Of a stretch of DNA of 64,000 nucleotides, positions 12,730 through 25,052 are shown in pieces. The notes under the pieces were generated by a model. The model was not told the DNA's origin. It ran no database searches and saw only the letters and a program-made list of their open reading frames with translations. The translations under genes were made by a program, and so were the position numbers. Source of the DNA: Galeruca laticollis (Eukaryota > Arthropoda > Insecta > Coleoptera > Chrysomelidae); assembly GCA_963921935.1 (NCBI GenBank), contig OY998178.1:44384951-44448950 (forward strand), given 5' to 3'. Position 1 is the stretch's first letter, and each line of letters starts with the position of its first letter.

Positions 12730-13240
12730 CTGAATTTGTACCACGAAAAATATTAACGTCAACCCTTCAAACAACCCCTGTTTCGATAAATTGAATAGCA
12801 AGCCGATTATTCTCCGACCTTCTCAAAATTTCTTGAAAAACGAAATATAAAAGTCGTTTCCATTGAAGCCGAATTTATACTAATTGGTACCACAAAAAAC
12901 ATTTCAAAATATTTAAGTTACACAACCCCTGCATCGATAAGTTGCAAGCCCATTTTCTCCGATCTTTCCAATATTTCTGGAAAAACGAAATATTTAAGTC
13001 GATTCTATTTGTACTAATTTGTACCACAAAAAATATTAACGTCTACTCCCTCAAACATCCCCTGATCCATAAATTGAATACCAAACCCATACTTCTCCGA
13101 TCTTTTCAGTATTTCTTGAAAAACGAACTATTAAAGTCAGTTCTATTAGTACTAAATGTGTACTAATTTGTACCATGACAAATATTACAAAATATTAAAG
13201 TCAACATACAACCCCCGCGTTTATTAATTATATAGCAGGC
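12730..13240. repeat. ~143-bp tandem repeat, about 3.5 units
   Basis: The landmark CTAATTTGTACCA recurs near 12731, 12878, 13013 and 13160, giving units of 135-147 bp. Each unit also holds a CAACCCCTG-like block, TCTCCGATCTTT and TTCTTGAAAAACGAA. Units have diverged by roughly 15-25% by eye. The frame at 12942-13166 is a by-product of the repeat. Confidence 0.8.
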
Positions 13241-15244
13241 CCATATGGCGTTTCCAGATTGTTAAGTTTTAAGATTATAATGTTGCACTAAAAATGTATT
13301 ACTTTTCCGCCCAACCTATCTATATGCGAGAAACGTATTGGTTCACCCCAAAAAAATTTCATTGCGTACATTTATTTTGATTATTGAATTCCATGCTTGG
13401 GAACAGATTTTTGATATTTCTGATGACCGATACGCATAATTACTTGTTGAGTCTCTTAACTTAATGTTTGTGTTCGATTCTCAATAGATCTACCTTAATT
13501 AGTCGAGTTGGAATTCTCTTAAGTTTATTTTTCATAAAGCTTTATGGTTGCTCCTTATCACGGTTGCTTGACTCAGGTTAAAAGTTGGTTCTCATTAGAC
13601 TGTTTCTTTATCTGTGTTTTTTTGAGTAACAAAAATTTTCAATTCTGTGATCTTCAGTTCTTGAAATTAGTTGTTCCATGTCAACGGGATTTCATGCCAT
13701 TCATTCCATGTATGCAATTGTAAGTGACAACTGGTTGACTTCGCTTCGTTCCTAACATCATGTGAATGTTAATACACATTAATCCCTTTATGGGCTAGAT
13801 TTTAAAACAATTTTGATTAAAAGTTTTAACATGTTTTTCACACGAAATACAGTTTTTTTTCATTTTTCAATTGTATTGACACGTGTAAACAGCCTGGAGG
13901 TTTTTATTTTTACATTGGACTCCGTGCATGTTACAACTGTCACATCAGCTTGTATGTTTGTAACCGTCACATTATATTATTTTCTTCTTGTTATTGAAGT
14001 GATCTACATCATCAATATTAATTATTTCTATAGCCACACATTTGACCCACATGAAGGAATTCATTTTTCAGTTTCATTTTACAGATAGTAAACTAAAAAA
14101 AATCGTAAGTATAAACCGTTACAACTATACCCGCCCTCCCGTACAGCAATAGCTGCAAAGTGTTCGATGATCATTATATTTTTATAGGATTCAAAAAAAT
14201 AATCTACTCATACAAAAGTGTTTTGATTGTCAACTAAACAGTCCCCAAAAGTATTTTGAACAGACTTAAGAACTTCATCTTTTTGTATAAATATGGTGAA
14301 TATTTGTTCATTATGATTTTGTGATAAAACGTTACCACATGCAAATGACATGTATTTTTCAGGCTTAACCAAATATCGTCCCTCAATGAGTGGCTTATCC
14401 TCTGAAATTTTCGTATTCCGTATATAAATCTACTAGAAATATCTCTAATTCTGATTGCTACAATTGGTTAAATGTGCTTTTGAAAACATTAACGTAAACA
14501 CAGTTTGATTTTCATATTTGTTGTAATCTTTCTAAGATTATGAAATTAATCTAAAGCCTCCCCTTGTATATTTCTAAGTGTACCAATAGATCACTATCAT
14601 ATTTCTTATCAACAAAAGTATTCACATTAAGAGGCAATAAATTCGTTTGGAGTTGTAAGAGGTTGTTTACAAAGATTTAAAGCATCGAAAAAAGTAACAA
14701 GTTGTTGGCAAGAGTAAAAGGACGTCCTTCTCCTTAAACCATAAGCTTTCATTGCTCGTCCTTGTCTTTAGTAATACAAACATTGCGGACAACAAAATAA
14801 CAGCGCGAGGAGGACACGACAAAAACAAATGTATATTGATGTAAGGGACACTTGTTGTCCTTTTATGCTTTGATGTACCTATTACTTTAAATATTTTTTA
14901 TATATAATTGAATTTTTTGATGGGTTTCGGTTTATTTTAAACTGCAAATCCCATAATATTTTAGACAAATCAATATTATGTAAACCGCTTAAAAGGAACT
15001 AGTTAAAAACGTTTAAAGTATTTTTAAAAATAGGGAGAGAAAAGGGGAGATGGGACTACTATGCATATTTTTAGAAATACTTTCAATTTCCTTTAGCTTT
15101 AAGCACGTATCATATAACGTTCAATTTTATTCATTATGCTCCATAGCTTCCAGTAGGATTTAAAATATCGGAAAAAGTTCTACCCTCGATCAAAATAATA
15201 TGATATTGTTTTAAAAATAATTTCTCCACTCACAACTTGTAAGA
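13241..15244. other. No recognised gene
   Basis: AT-rich sequence. The 91-codon frame at 13813-14088 is Phe/Val-rich with no motif and looks incidental. Confidence 0.5.
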
Positions 15245-15293
15245 AATAAAAACTTAAAGTCAATATATCACAGAATTTTTAGTCTCAACGGCT

Positions 15294-15328
15294 ACTAGTT
15301 TCGGTCAATTTAAAGGCCATCTTCAGGC
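15294..15328 (-). ncRNA. Hammerhead-like motif, family 4 (partner at 17129-17167, plus)
   Basis: On the minus strand: CTGAAGA, T, an imperfect GGCC/GACC stem with a long loop, GAA, the palindrome ACTAGT, then A. The partner copy has CTGTAGA instead of CTGAAGA and is probably inactive. Confidence 0.5.
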
Positions 15329-16263
15329 TACAAAAAATGTGGGAAGTGACGTAAAGAAAAAAAATTACAGAGTCCCCAATATTACCGGATTAAAAATCTA
15401 TTAGGCAACGAAAGCAAACCATTAAAAAGGTGTTATTTAAGTGCAAATTAGGAGAAAAGGATGTTATGGTAAAATTTAAGGAAGTAATAATGTTGGTTGT
15501 GACATTAAATTAGTAGGAAAATTAAATATGTAAATAGTGACTTAATACTAAAGTTAAACTCACAGTGCGAGATCAAAGGTTAAAAATTGAAAAAAATTAA
15601 TATGAGAGGGTGGACACAAGCAGTGTCCCAGAGTATAGATGAGAAAAAGCACAAGAAGAAGGAAGAAGGAGTCTACTTTCTAAATAATTGATGAACTCTA
15701 TTCATAGAAAGATGTGTTTTGAATTTAAAAAATGATAAGGGGAGGCATGGAAAAAGAACATTAGATGAACCTTAATTGGCTCTAGATGACAAAAGATCTT
15801 GAAGTGAAAGTAGAACATGGTTATAATAATGTACAACATAATGTACAAGTAGAACATAGTTGTCTCCATCTGGAAAAAAATAGTTAATTTCACCAATATA
15901 TGTAAGAAAGTAACACAAAATGGAGTCAAACTGAAAAAACTTGACCCATATAATGTGACTTTACCAGCATCAAATCTAAAAACAAGATGAAGGGTATATC
16001 CCAACCGGAAACTATTAAAAATAGGAAGGCTGTCATATTTCAATCTTGACAAGAGACAGAAATAAGATCGGTAATCAATTAGAAGAGACGTACAAGCAAT
16101 TTAGATGAAGTAAATGAATGGGTTGGGTTGTTGAACCAACATAGAAATGAAAATGGTTAAAATGAAACAGTTCACAATTAAAGGAACGTGCGCTGCCCAC
16201 ATATAAACAGAAAAACATAATTGACTAACATTAGTACAAAATTATTCGAAAACAAAGAAGAAC

Positions 16264-16897
16264 TTATAAAGTTATTATGTTAAATGTGATCAAAATCTCA
16301 TTTTCAAAAACTTCTTGTGGTAGAGGTAAAGAGAAAGCTCCGTGTAGTAAGCTGTTCAAAGAAGCAACTTTTGATGATTCGGGGTGGTTAGAAAGGAAAT
16401 TAATAATAGCATCTGTGATTGTGGGTTCACGGTAAATTGCGAATTCCAATCTTCTGGTAGTAACATTGCTAACTGGGGACGAGATTAGAGACATCAAGTG
16501 AAAGTAAAAAGGAACTAGAGTTAGGGACTGTAATATTAGATATCTTATTGCTCAGATCTAGTGAATTTCTAAAATTGGCAATGTCTTTAAGTAAAATATT
16601 AAGAAAGTAAGGGGGTTTAGAAGCAGGTGAATTTGAAAAGGAAACAACTAGTCTAATTGGTATATTATCCTTATGAATATTTGAGAGTACATAAAGTAAG
16701 GGGGTGACGGGTGCTATCTGCATCAATTGGTAGTATTTAGTATTAAAAATGTTCAATGTATCAGTATATGTTTTAAGTCTATTTTTTAAGTTGCTATGAG
16801 GTAAGGTAGGATCTGAATTTAAGGAAGAAAAAGAAGTGTCCGAATTAATGCAAGAGTCCCCCTTACTAACATAATCACATCTATCCAATATCACCAA
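16264..16897 (-). pseudogene. PLE reverse transcriptase with internal deletion
   Basis: The first frame (16897 to 16469, 142 codons) begins inside the fingers region, where the usual PLE layout is VxLDRxDYVxKxxS, a DPT block and PxLYxLxxIHKxxIPxRxxVS, and it ends at SFLLSLDVSNLVPS, RT motif A with its aspartate. The next frame (to 16264) has EFAIYREPTITDAI, SNHPESSK and SLLHGAFSLPLP, which belong well C-terminal of motifs B-D. So roughly 150 residues including the YxDD box are missing, and a frame change marks the joint. PLE RTs copy element RNA at chromosomal nicks. No GIY-YIG endonuclease could be recognised downstream. The N-terminus is absent. Confidence 0.75.
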
Positions 16898-17215
16898 ACA
16901 AATTCCCCTTATCTGCCACTATTCCAATCATTAATTTCCCTACTATTTTACTATGTTACAATCAACATTTTTACTTTATTGCATATTACCATAACATCCT
17001 TTTCTTCAAATTTTCACTTAAATAACACCTTTTTAATGGTTTGCGTTCGTTGCCTATTAGATTTTAGATCAGGTAATGATGGGGACTCTGTAATTTTTTC
17101 CGGAAGTTACTTTCCATATTTTGTGTAGCCTGTAGATGGCCTTTAAAATAGACGAAACTAGTAGCTGTTGACAATCCAAATCCTGTGGCTTATTGACTTT
17201 GAGTTTTATTCAAAT

Positions 17216-20158
17216 TAATTGTCATATTTGAGGTATGGATGATATTTATCTTTTAAAAACTTGTATACCCTTACAGTTTCTTTTTTAGACAAAGAGGAAA
17301 TACTGCATCAACAATGCTTTTTAATCCCCACGAATGCTTAAAGAAGAAAGAACAAAGTGTAAATGATGTTGAACCAGAATGTAGTTGATGAGATTACATA
17401 AAATGTAATAAAGAAAAAGTCTTTGAATTAGAATACTAGGGAGCAATACTGATAAATGAAAATGAAGGAGGCAGTAACACAAGTGGAACTACTATTACAC
17501 TTATTTCTGCCCGTTGAAGAGAATTAGGCTGTTAGAGCACTGAACATAAAACATCAGTACAGAGCAGCCAAAATTGGAATATACAGAACAACAAGTGAAG
17601 CATATGTATTATTGGAGGCGAAAGAAATAAAGCAGAAAAAATTGAACAAGACGATTTTGAGTATAATCTTTCGGAAATAGAAATCAGTGGAAAAACAGAA
17701 CTAAAGATTCTAGATAAATATGCAACGCTTCATGAAATCACAAACAGTGAAATGGTTAGATTATTAAAACGATGTCAGAAGATAGTCATGCAAAACAAAC
17801 CGTGAACGAAGGAGAAGGAGTAACAAGAAGAACTGGTAAACCAAAGAGAAAACACCTTTACGCAAAGGAGGAAGCTATTAGAAAGGTCGAAATGGGTTAG
17901 AACGAAAAAGTCCAGAATATTATTCCATTTAGAAAAGTAGTTGATGCAGTTGAGGAACGATGAGAGAGAAAATAATAAAATTTCATAGTCCCCACAGGCC
18001 TTTAGATCTTAAATACACTCAGTAACATAGAAACCCGAACACACAGTAAATATTATTTTATTAAAAAAATATTTCATGTTTATCATAAAAGTCTTAAGCA
18101 AGATTAGAATTGAAGCTTATTTGTGATTGGGTAAGAGAGGGACTTATGTGGTCAGAAGCACTCCTTAAACTTGTCAGTTGAGGTTGGTTCGAAGAATGAC
18201 CCCTGTGATCAGGGGGTTCCGCCAAATTTTCTGTCTTGATTAAAATGATTTACATTGATACTCCTGTCCTAATGTGGTCAGACAAAATCTGACCGATATC
18301 AAGAGAACAATAAAAACTGGTATTATAAACAACCGACTGCGACTTATTTATATATTGATATTTCTAAAACCAAATATCTCTTATATTACTAGATGGAATT
18401 TATTGACCTACAGGTACATTTAGAACTGCCTATAAACTGCACAATAGTATACTGTTTTCACTTTAAACTCTTTGTTTATTCCACTTTGAGCTTGGAATAC
18501 ATTAATATTTTATATTGTCTTTGTAATCACCTGAAAAGGTGCAAAATGAAATTGTAAAACCTAATACTCTTTCGTGCGGTGTGTTTCTTCGTTTTATTGT
18601 AATTTTCGGAGATAACAATTTTTTCTCTCGCGTAACTGGGTTTATGCTTTGAGGCGGTACTAAATTCACAATTTCGACCAAAAGTGGAGTTAGCACTTTT
18701 CGAAACTAAGCCAACGATATGCCAAATATTACCAATAAAATAATTTTTACTGGGTTTTCGGGTTTCTATATCATTGAGTATATATTATGACTCTATATAG
18801 AATCTCAAGATTATATGCAAACATTGTTTAAAATCATTCGTTAGCTATCCGGAAATGGATAATTGAAGATGATGGATTGAAGGAAGTGCCGAAATCCTTT
18901 TTGTCATTAAAATAAAAACTACTACTTGAAGGAAAATGTTAAATATTTTTTTGAATCTACATATTATTCGGAATTTATAAACTAGACTCCCACACACAAA
19001 ATTGTGGCTACCACATCTTCGATTTCCTAAATAATGAATAATTGTATTATTGTCGTCAATTTTTTTCGCACTCTGTAACGAATTTTACTTCTCTTTCGGT
19101 AATTGGCGTTGAATAAGTTCGAGGCAAATTATTCGTTCCAAGTATTCAAATCATATTTTCAATTAAAACAGGTAACCGGTTAATTTTATTTTCCATAGAG
19201 AATATTCACGGTGTTCATCATACACACCCCTCATTTGTCATTCGCAACCATTATTTCCTACCCGAGAGAGCAACTCAAAAGTAACTCCCTAACTCAATAA
19301 GTAACAAAAAATTAATTTTCGCATACACTCGTCGCCTAGTCGTCAAAGAAACTTCTTCGACTTGACGAAACGAAAAAGACGAACGAGGTGAAAGATGAAA
19401 AGAGGTAAACGGAGGCCGGGGGGTAATACGCCATTAAAGCGATGGTTCTGTGGCGTAACCATGAAAATTAAGATTTGACTAAACAACAATGTTGAGTAAA
19501 TATGAGTTTTTTAACTTTTTTTTGGTGGTAAGCGGTACTAGAGTTAATATCATCAGAAAAGTAGAGTGGTGTTTGAGGAAACTTCAGAAGTATTTTACTA
19601 ACACTGAGAAAAGTTTTTATACAAATACGCAAGGATCATGATATCATGTTTATAAGAATATTGGTTTATTCGTGATAACGTAATTCTATTCACATTTTCA
19701 TGAACTTCATTCAACTGATTGGTACATAAACTGATTAAGAGAGGTAACCCTCTGTATCTCAGAAACTATTTATCGTACAGCTTAGAGGAAAAAATCAGTA
19801 TCACAAACCCGCATACGAGATACTTCTGGAAGCTATTTTCAAGTTTTCTGTTCCACCGCTAGAAGGCGTAGGTCACGATAATAATACAAAAACATCATTT
19901 TTCTATAATAAATGTACCGTTTTATAGTACCATAAAATTTAAATATTCGTAAGCATTAGATCGTTTTACGTAAGTTTGCTCCAGTACTTTTTCCCCTATC
20001 TTGTAAAATAACTGGTAGAGGTGAATGGGAAAGCTGACTCAATGAAACTGTTATAACTTTTGTTCCGCTTTATGGATTTTGACAAAATTAGTATCGTTTA
20101 AAAGGGAATTCAATGGCTAATAATAGTTATTTGTAAAACGAGTGTCACAATGTCTCAT
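17216..20158. other. No firm gene; purine-rich protein-like stretch and a compact unique block
   Basis: At 17340-17980 a purine-rich plus-strand stretch translates in pieces such as LGAILINENEGGSNT, faintly like LINE sequence but with many stops; I do not assign it. At 18502-18696 a 64-codon minus-strand frame has a PPQS...TIKRR composition but no known family. At 19250-19450 the sequence becomes compositionally balanced and nonrepetitive. Confidence 0.4.
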
Positions 20159-20232
20159 TTTGTAGTACGAGTGAAGTTTGCGCAACGAACCGCGAAGCGG
20201 TGAGTTGCACAAATCACGAGTACTACAGAAAG
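20159..20232. repeat. Hairpin with TGTAGTACGAGTGA arms, possible MITE end
   Basis: TGTAGTACGAGTGAAGTTTG faces its near complement CAAATCACGAGTACTACA across a GCGAAGCGG centre. About 20 bases on, a TTTTATAATTCGCA segment (20250-20265) has an inverted counterpart near 21715-21730, so the PLE copy at 20.8-21.6 kb may sit inside an older terminal-hairpin element. Confidence 0.5.
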
Positions 20233-21173
20233 TCAAGTTTTACATAATATCTTTTATAATTCGCATTTATTTAATTCTTTAAATAAAATAGAATTACATA
20301 TAATCCCTGTTTTTAAACTAGGAGGAGTGGTTTCAATTTAATTGGCAATTCTGTAGATTCCTGATTGGTCAGATCACAGATGGTTTTATTCAGCACTTTT
20401 GACTTTTGACATATTACGACCGAATAATTGTGTGACTTGTAAACAAACTTTTATTTAAGCCAACAGAGTATTATCTGTTTAAAAAAGAGTTTCTTCGTAT
20501 AAGCTCTTGCGATCTATTTATATTATATCATGAACAGAATTATTTCTGAAATACATCTTCACATAGATATCTGGTAAATTATCCCAAAAATCGAACATTA
20601 TGTATACCTATATATTGATCCTATACAGTATGAAAATAGACAATTGGCAAATCATTGATAAATAAACGTTAGCGTACTTTATTCATTAATATTTTTAATA
20701 TATAAATCATTCTAGTTTACCTTTAAGAACTTTTAATACAATAATTTGCGAGCTAGAACATTGTGTCAAGGTTAAAGTCAAATGTCAAATAAAAATATAA
20801 CTAGTGTTTTTAAATGAAACTCACGGTCTCTAGTTAATTCCACAATATAATAAAAGTTATTGAAAATTCTAAAAAATTGACAATTGTTTCGATAAATCAA
20901 TATCATCGTCAGAATGACAGAAGTTACATTTCATTTTATGCCTACCTGATGTTTAGTAGTTATTTTTGGCTAGACCAAGAAGTAACCTAACTTGTGATTG
21001 GCTTAATATATGTTTATAGAAAAAAGAAGAAGATGTGATATTACAAATATTGAAGCTTAGATATTATTAGCCATATGGTGATATCCTGGATATCATTTTT
21101 CCAATTAAGATCAGTATAACTGTCCAATGATATAGAAAACCAGGAAAACTATATCTGCTGATCTTTACAATTA

Positions 21174-21336
21174 TCACTTAAGAAGACAGTTTATTAGTGG
21201 AGAACTCCCTAGATTTAACTGTTCATTGACAACTTCATATTGTGGGTTTCTTAAATGTCTTCTAATTTCCAGTTCTTCAAGGAAATCCAGTTCTTGTTTC
21301 TTTTCACAAATATGCAGCACTTCTAGTTCTTTTTTC
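21174..21336 (-). pseudogene. C-terminus of a Penelope-like polyprotein
   Basis: This minus-strand stretch reads KELEVLHICEKKQELDFLEE, then LEIRRHLRNPQYEVVNEQLN and a stop shortly after LINCLLK (stop at 21174-21176). The pattern LExLEIxxxxxxP....LNxQ followed by a short hydrophobic end is the tail that follows the GIY-YIG endonuclease in PLE proteins, as I know that family. It is the best evidence that the family 5 foldbacks are PLE 3' ends. Only about 53 codons remain and nothing catalytic is present. Matching shorter pieces lie in the arms of copies 2 and 3. Confidence 0.7.
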
Positions 21337-21441
21337 TATAAACATATATTAAACCAATCACAAGTTAGGTTACTTCTTGGTCTAGCCAAAAATAACTACT
21401 AAACATGAGGTAGGCATAAAATGAAATGTAACTTCTGTCAT

Positions 21442-21478
21442 TCTGACGATGATATTGATTTATCGAAACAATTGTCAA
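21442..21478 (+). ncRNA. Hammerhead-like motif, family 5
   Basis: CTGACGA, one extra T, stem GATA/TATC with a 6-nt loop, GAA, the 8-nt palindrome ACAATTGT, then C: the arrangement of a minimal hammerhead with a GUC-type cleavage triplet. Other copies are at 20879-20912 (minus), about 33105-33137 (minus), 33833-33868 (plus), about 51424-51458 (minus) and 52159-52193 (plus). Confidence 0.55.
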
Positions 21479-22049
21479 TTTTTTAGAATTTTCAATAACT
21501 TTTATTATATTGTGGAATTAACTAGAGACCGTGAGTTTCATTTAAAAACACTAATATGAGCATATTCCACGAAGTAACGGTCGAGACAGTTAATTTCATT
21601 AAAAATATAACTAAATACAATAACAAACTGTACACTAGAAATTACTAAAACAGTGTTCAAAGAGCTTAATTGTGACACTGTAAGCAATGTTATAATGAAG
21701 TCTCTTTTATACGCGAATTATAAAAAATATTATATCATTGCTTCATTCCAGGGGTTTCTAACGATCGCTAGGTGGTGGTGATTAAACAATTGTTTTGTTT
21801 CCAACTTTTTTTGGGAACCTTCAAATGCGATGCTATATTTTTTTAATCATTTACTTGAAAGAGGATGGAATTTAATAAAAAATCATAAAAACCGCATTTC
21901 AATATTTATTTTCTAAGCGAAGATGCGAGAATAAATAGGTATACATAAAAATAGGTTTTTAACAAACTCGGTATCATTGTAACAGTAACTAACAATTAAT
22001 TACGTAATAGAAACAGCAAAAATAAACTACATTGACCTAGTAAAGTAAC

Positions 22050-22690
22050 CTAAAGATACTGCTCGAAATGCTTTCCATCTTTTTCGATGCAGATATCTAA
22101 TCTCTGCGTGGTAGAGAAGACAGCATCTTCCATTTCAGCCCTGCGAATACTGTCAATTGCGTTTTGTACTCGTTCAATAAGATCTGATCTATTTGCAGGT
22201 CTTGTCTGAAATACTACATCTTTAATTCTACCCCATAGATAAAAATCTAACAGAGTAAGGTCGGGAGATCTTGGCGGCTACGGGAATGTGCTACCTCTTC
22301 CTATCTCCCTATAGGTACTCATATTATTGATTTAAAAAATGCATCACTTCATTTGTAAAATGTACTGGGCAGCCGTCTTGTTGTATCCACATATTTTGCC
22401 GTACTGCTAAAGGAACATCTTCTAATAATATAGACAATTCATCTCTTAAGAATCTTAAGTTTAATTTAAATGTTGATCAAAATCAAAAGGGCATATGATT
22501 TCACCATCTAAAATCTCACACCATACGTTAACTGACCAGCGACCCTGAGTTAAAATCTTGTTGCATCCAGTGTCGATTTTGATCAGACCAATAGTGTGTG
22601 TTATGTCTATTTACAGATCCGCTACTGGAAAATGTAGCTTTATTGGACCACAACCTCAGACAGAAACATGTTGTAATAAGCACAAATATG
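22050..22690 (-). pseudogene. Mariner-related DDE transposase (DUF4817-associated type)
   Basis: Reading leftwards from 22690: a block with ATFSSSGSVNRHNTHYWSDQ, then NVWCEILDGEIICPFDFD, then MWIQQDGCPVHFTNEVMHFL (second catalytic Asp), then PPRSPDLTLLDFYLWGRIKD (third Asp), and KDGKHFEQYL before a stop at 22050-22052. This order is typical of the multicopy insect transposases often annotated with DUF4817. The first catalytic site reads SNKATF instead of SDEATF, and several frameshifts and stops break the frame, so it is inactive. The N-terminal helix-turn-helix region is missing. A relative lies at 48.7-49.3 kb. Confidence 0.75.
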
Positions 22691-23814
22691 GCAAGGAATT
22701 TAGGAACACCCTACAAATAAAAATGATAAATAATATATTTCAAACCAAAAATAAAACGATACAAATGATTAAAGCGACCCAGTTTTCTGTCATTGTAGGC
22801 AGTTAAAATTAAACAATTAATTATGAAAACAATCAACAAATAGTTCCAATTTTGTCACGCATATATGTCGAATACCAAAACACCGATGTTAATGAACACC
22901 ATAAAATATATACGAATTATGTAATTATTGCAGAGAAATTAGAACAGCAATTAAGGACAACCTTCAACAATCAAAAACACAAACTTGATAAACATAGAGA
23001 AACAGGGGGAGTTATGTAACACATCGAAAACAGCAACGTAGCTTAGATGGCAAAACAACCCATCCCAGACACCCCATGATAAATACAGAAAAAACAAGAG
23101 GGAAAGGAGCAGTACGGTTTTTCCAGCGGTTGTCGATATACGCGTTCATTGATTTTCGCGAAGTGCTGGAATCAGAGATAGCCGATCAGAGCTCATCTCC
23201 CGTCGACTCATCGTAAAAAAATCCAAACGCCTTTTTTTTCGTGGTGAGACCAGATTTCCAAACCCTAAGTTTTTGAATCTGAGAACCTTTTTTTATCTTT
23301 ATTGGGGAAAACGATATTATTTTTTTGTGTCTAATTATCCGTCCAGCCATATAAGTGCTATACTGAAACTTAAGCCGTATATTACTGTAATTAGAAAATA
23401 TCTTACACTATAAAAATTTTTGCTTTAGTTGTTATACAATTTTATTCAGGGACATTTACAAGAGGTACGCCAATTAAACTGAAATATATATTTATATTAC
23501 GTTCGATTTGGTTTTATGTATGTACTTTTCAAGAAAAGTGCACAGACATTGTATACTCAATACCTGTTTATACATCTGATATATAGGGGGTGTCAACGAA
23601 CTTATATTTATCGATTCAATTGTGTTCGCTTCGAAAACTATGATTTAATTATTTATTTAAAATTTATCGGACATCAAAGGTCACCCATGTCAGCAGAAAA
23701 CGTTCGGTTACGAACTCATTTTTCTGCAGTGTAGACGAACTGCCAGTAGGTAAATCTATGTCAAGGGAGTCAATAAAGTAACCATTAGCTAGGAAAAAAC
23801 CAATAAGGAGGTAC
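22691..23814. other. No recognised gene
   Basis: AT-rich sequence with a somewhat GC-richer patch at 23100-23220 that has no coding match I can name. Confidence 0.5.
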
Positions 23815-24085
23815 TCGGAGAAGTAAAAGCGTTAATGGGAAATAATCCATCAAGACTTGCGATTACATCTCTAAGAAGCACAAGAGAAGGAAATTAATTA
23901 ATCACTCTTGATAAGGATGGAAAACCAGCAAAGGAAATTCGAGAGGTCCTAAAAGACAAACAAAATTCTTATACATGCAGACAAATCGAGAAATATAGGA
24001 GCAAAGAAATAGTTCAATCAGAGGCCTGGACATTGAAGCGGAAAAGGAAGACATAGTTAAGGTTATAACCGACGAGATGAAGAAA
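23815..24085 (+). pseudogene. R1-like LINE ORF1 (Gag-like) fragment
   Basis: The plus strand reads GEVKALMGNNPSRLAITSLR, then STREGN, an in-frame stop, LITLDKDGKPAKEIREVLKD and further to CRQIEKYRSKE. After a frame change comes RGLDIEAEKEDIVKVITDEM. This matches the C-terminal half of the nucleic-acid-binding ORF1 protein in R1-type and related insect LINEs, which binds element RNA. Zinc knuckles were not seen. A deletion joins it directly to ORF2 material about 50 bases further on. Confidence 0.55.
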
Positions 24086-24119
24086 ATGAGGAAGAAGTCA
24101 AACAAATTCAGCAAAACCT

Positions 24120-24935
24120 AAAAGAAGCACAAAGAAAACTGAAGATAATGATAAACGAGAACAAAGCGGCTGCGTGGGAAGACCAACTTCCAACGGAAAC
24201 CACGCTCTTTCCAAAACAAGGGAAAAATATTGGCTACCAGAGAAAGGTCAAAAAGACCTTATTCCCGCTGTGACGATGGATGAAGTCAAAAATACCGGTC
24301 AGAATCCGAAAAATGAGAAGGTTCGTGGACCCGATGCGATACCAAATGAAATCGTTAAGTTAGTGGTAAACTGTGCACCTGAATGTATACGGGAAACCAT
24401 GGATGTCATTATTGGAACGGGAATATTTCCAGCCGTCTGGAAAACAGAAAACTGATGAATTCCAAAAAACCAGGCAAAGAGGATGAACAAACCACGTCAT
24501 ATCGACCTATCTGCCTCTTGGATTCGATGGGAAAATTGACGCATATTGGCAGCCAGAATAGTACAAGATCTTGCAGAAAAAGAAAACTTGTCACAGTATC
24601 AGTTTGGTTTTAGAAAGGAGAAATCGACCACAGACGCGGTAAACGAAGTCATTAAAATAGCTAGGACGGAAATGGGAAAAAACCAAAAGACTAGAGGTCT
24701 TTGTGCTCTAGTATCAGTAGATATTAAGAACGCCTTCAATACAGCATCATGGAATTGTATTTTAAAGGAACTGAGAAGACATAAACTATCGAGATATATA
24801 AGGAACCTAATTACTAACTATTTCTTAGACAGGAAAATAGTAGACTGTGACGGCAAAGAATATGATAAATCAGCAGGAGTTCCGCAGGGCTCCGTGCTGG
24901 GACCTCACATCAAAACTCACTCTTTCTACTATAAA
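24120..24935 (+). pseudogene. R1-like LINE ORF2 reverse transcriptase fragment
   Basis: Fragments follow the RT order: a pre-RT segment (KLKIMINENKAAAWED), RGPDAIPNEIVKLVV, a WK..PKKPGKE..SYRPICLLDS block, SQYQFGFRKEKSTTDAVNEV, SVDIKNAFNTASW (motif A, catalytic Asp present) and AGVPQGSVLGP (motif B). The sequence breaks off just after motif B, so the YxDD motif, thumb and 3' end are missing. The 168-codon frame at 24546-25052 covers the best part; its last ~45 codons are unrelated. The endonuclease domain upstream is also gone. Frameshifts near 24200 and 24450. Confidence 0.8.
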
Positions 24936-25052
24936 TTCAATCAGCACATAGACAAGAAAACGCTGATTACAGATTCCACTATCATAAGCGTATTATCACT
25001 GACGAGTAACCTCACATTAACCCATAAAATGGATATGAAATTACAAATTTGA

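Larger units (their letters stand above)
15245..17215 (-). mobile_element. Penelope-like element with inverted terminal arms (hammerhead family 4)
   Basis: About 285 bp at 15245-15530 is an inverted copy of 16915-17215. Shared blocks include TTAAATAACACCTTTTTAATG, GGGGACTCTGTAATTTTTT and GTAGCCTG(A/T)AGATGGCC. A minus-strand PLE reverse transcriptase remnant lies between the arms, oriented from the right arm to the left. Each arm carries a hammerhead-like motif. Inverted pseudo-LTRs with a 5'-truncated body are a known insertion product of PLEs. No clear target duplication was found. Confidence 0.75.
20804..21600. mobile_element. PLE inverted-arm element, family 5 copy 1
   Basis: Left and right arms are inverted copies: GTGTTTTTAAATGAAACTC and CTCTAGTTAATTCC at the outer ends, then the hammerhead-like motif. 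The right arm is followed by a 45-nt tail (GAGCATATTCCACGAAGTAA..CGAGACAGTTAATTT) absent from the left. A perfect 13-bp direct repeat AAAAATATAACTA flanks it (20791-20803 and 21601-21613). The right arm is shorter than the left, and the centre retains minus-strand coding sequence for a PLE C-terminus. Other copies: 33.0, 45.1 and 51.3 kb. Confidence 0.8.

Noticed and set aside
15702..16052. 116-codon Phe/Leu-rich minus-strand frame downstream of the PLE RT
   Set aside because: In the position expected for the PLE C-terminal part, but no GIY-YIG or Cys motifs are visible; likely an incidental frame in AT-rich DNA.
18502..18696. 64-codon minus-strand frame that could be an exon
   Set aside because: Plausible composition and a possible AG|GT at its end, but no homologue or partner exon that I recognise.
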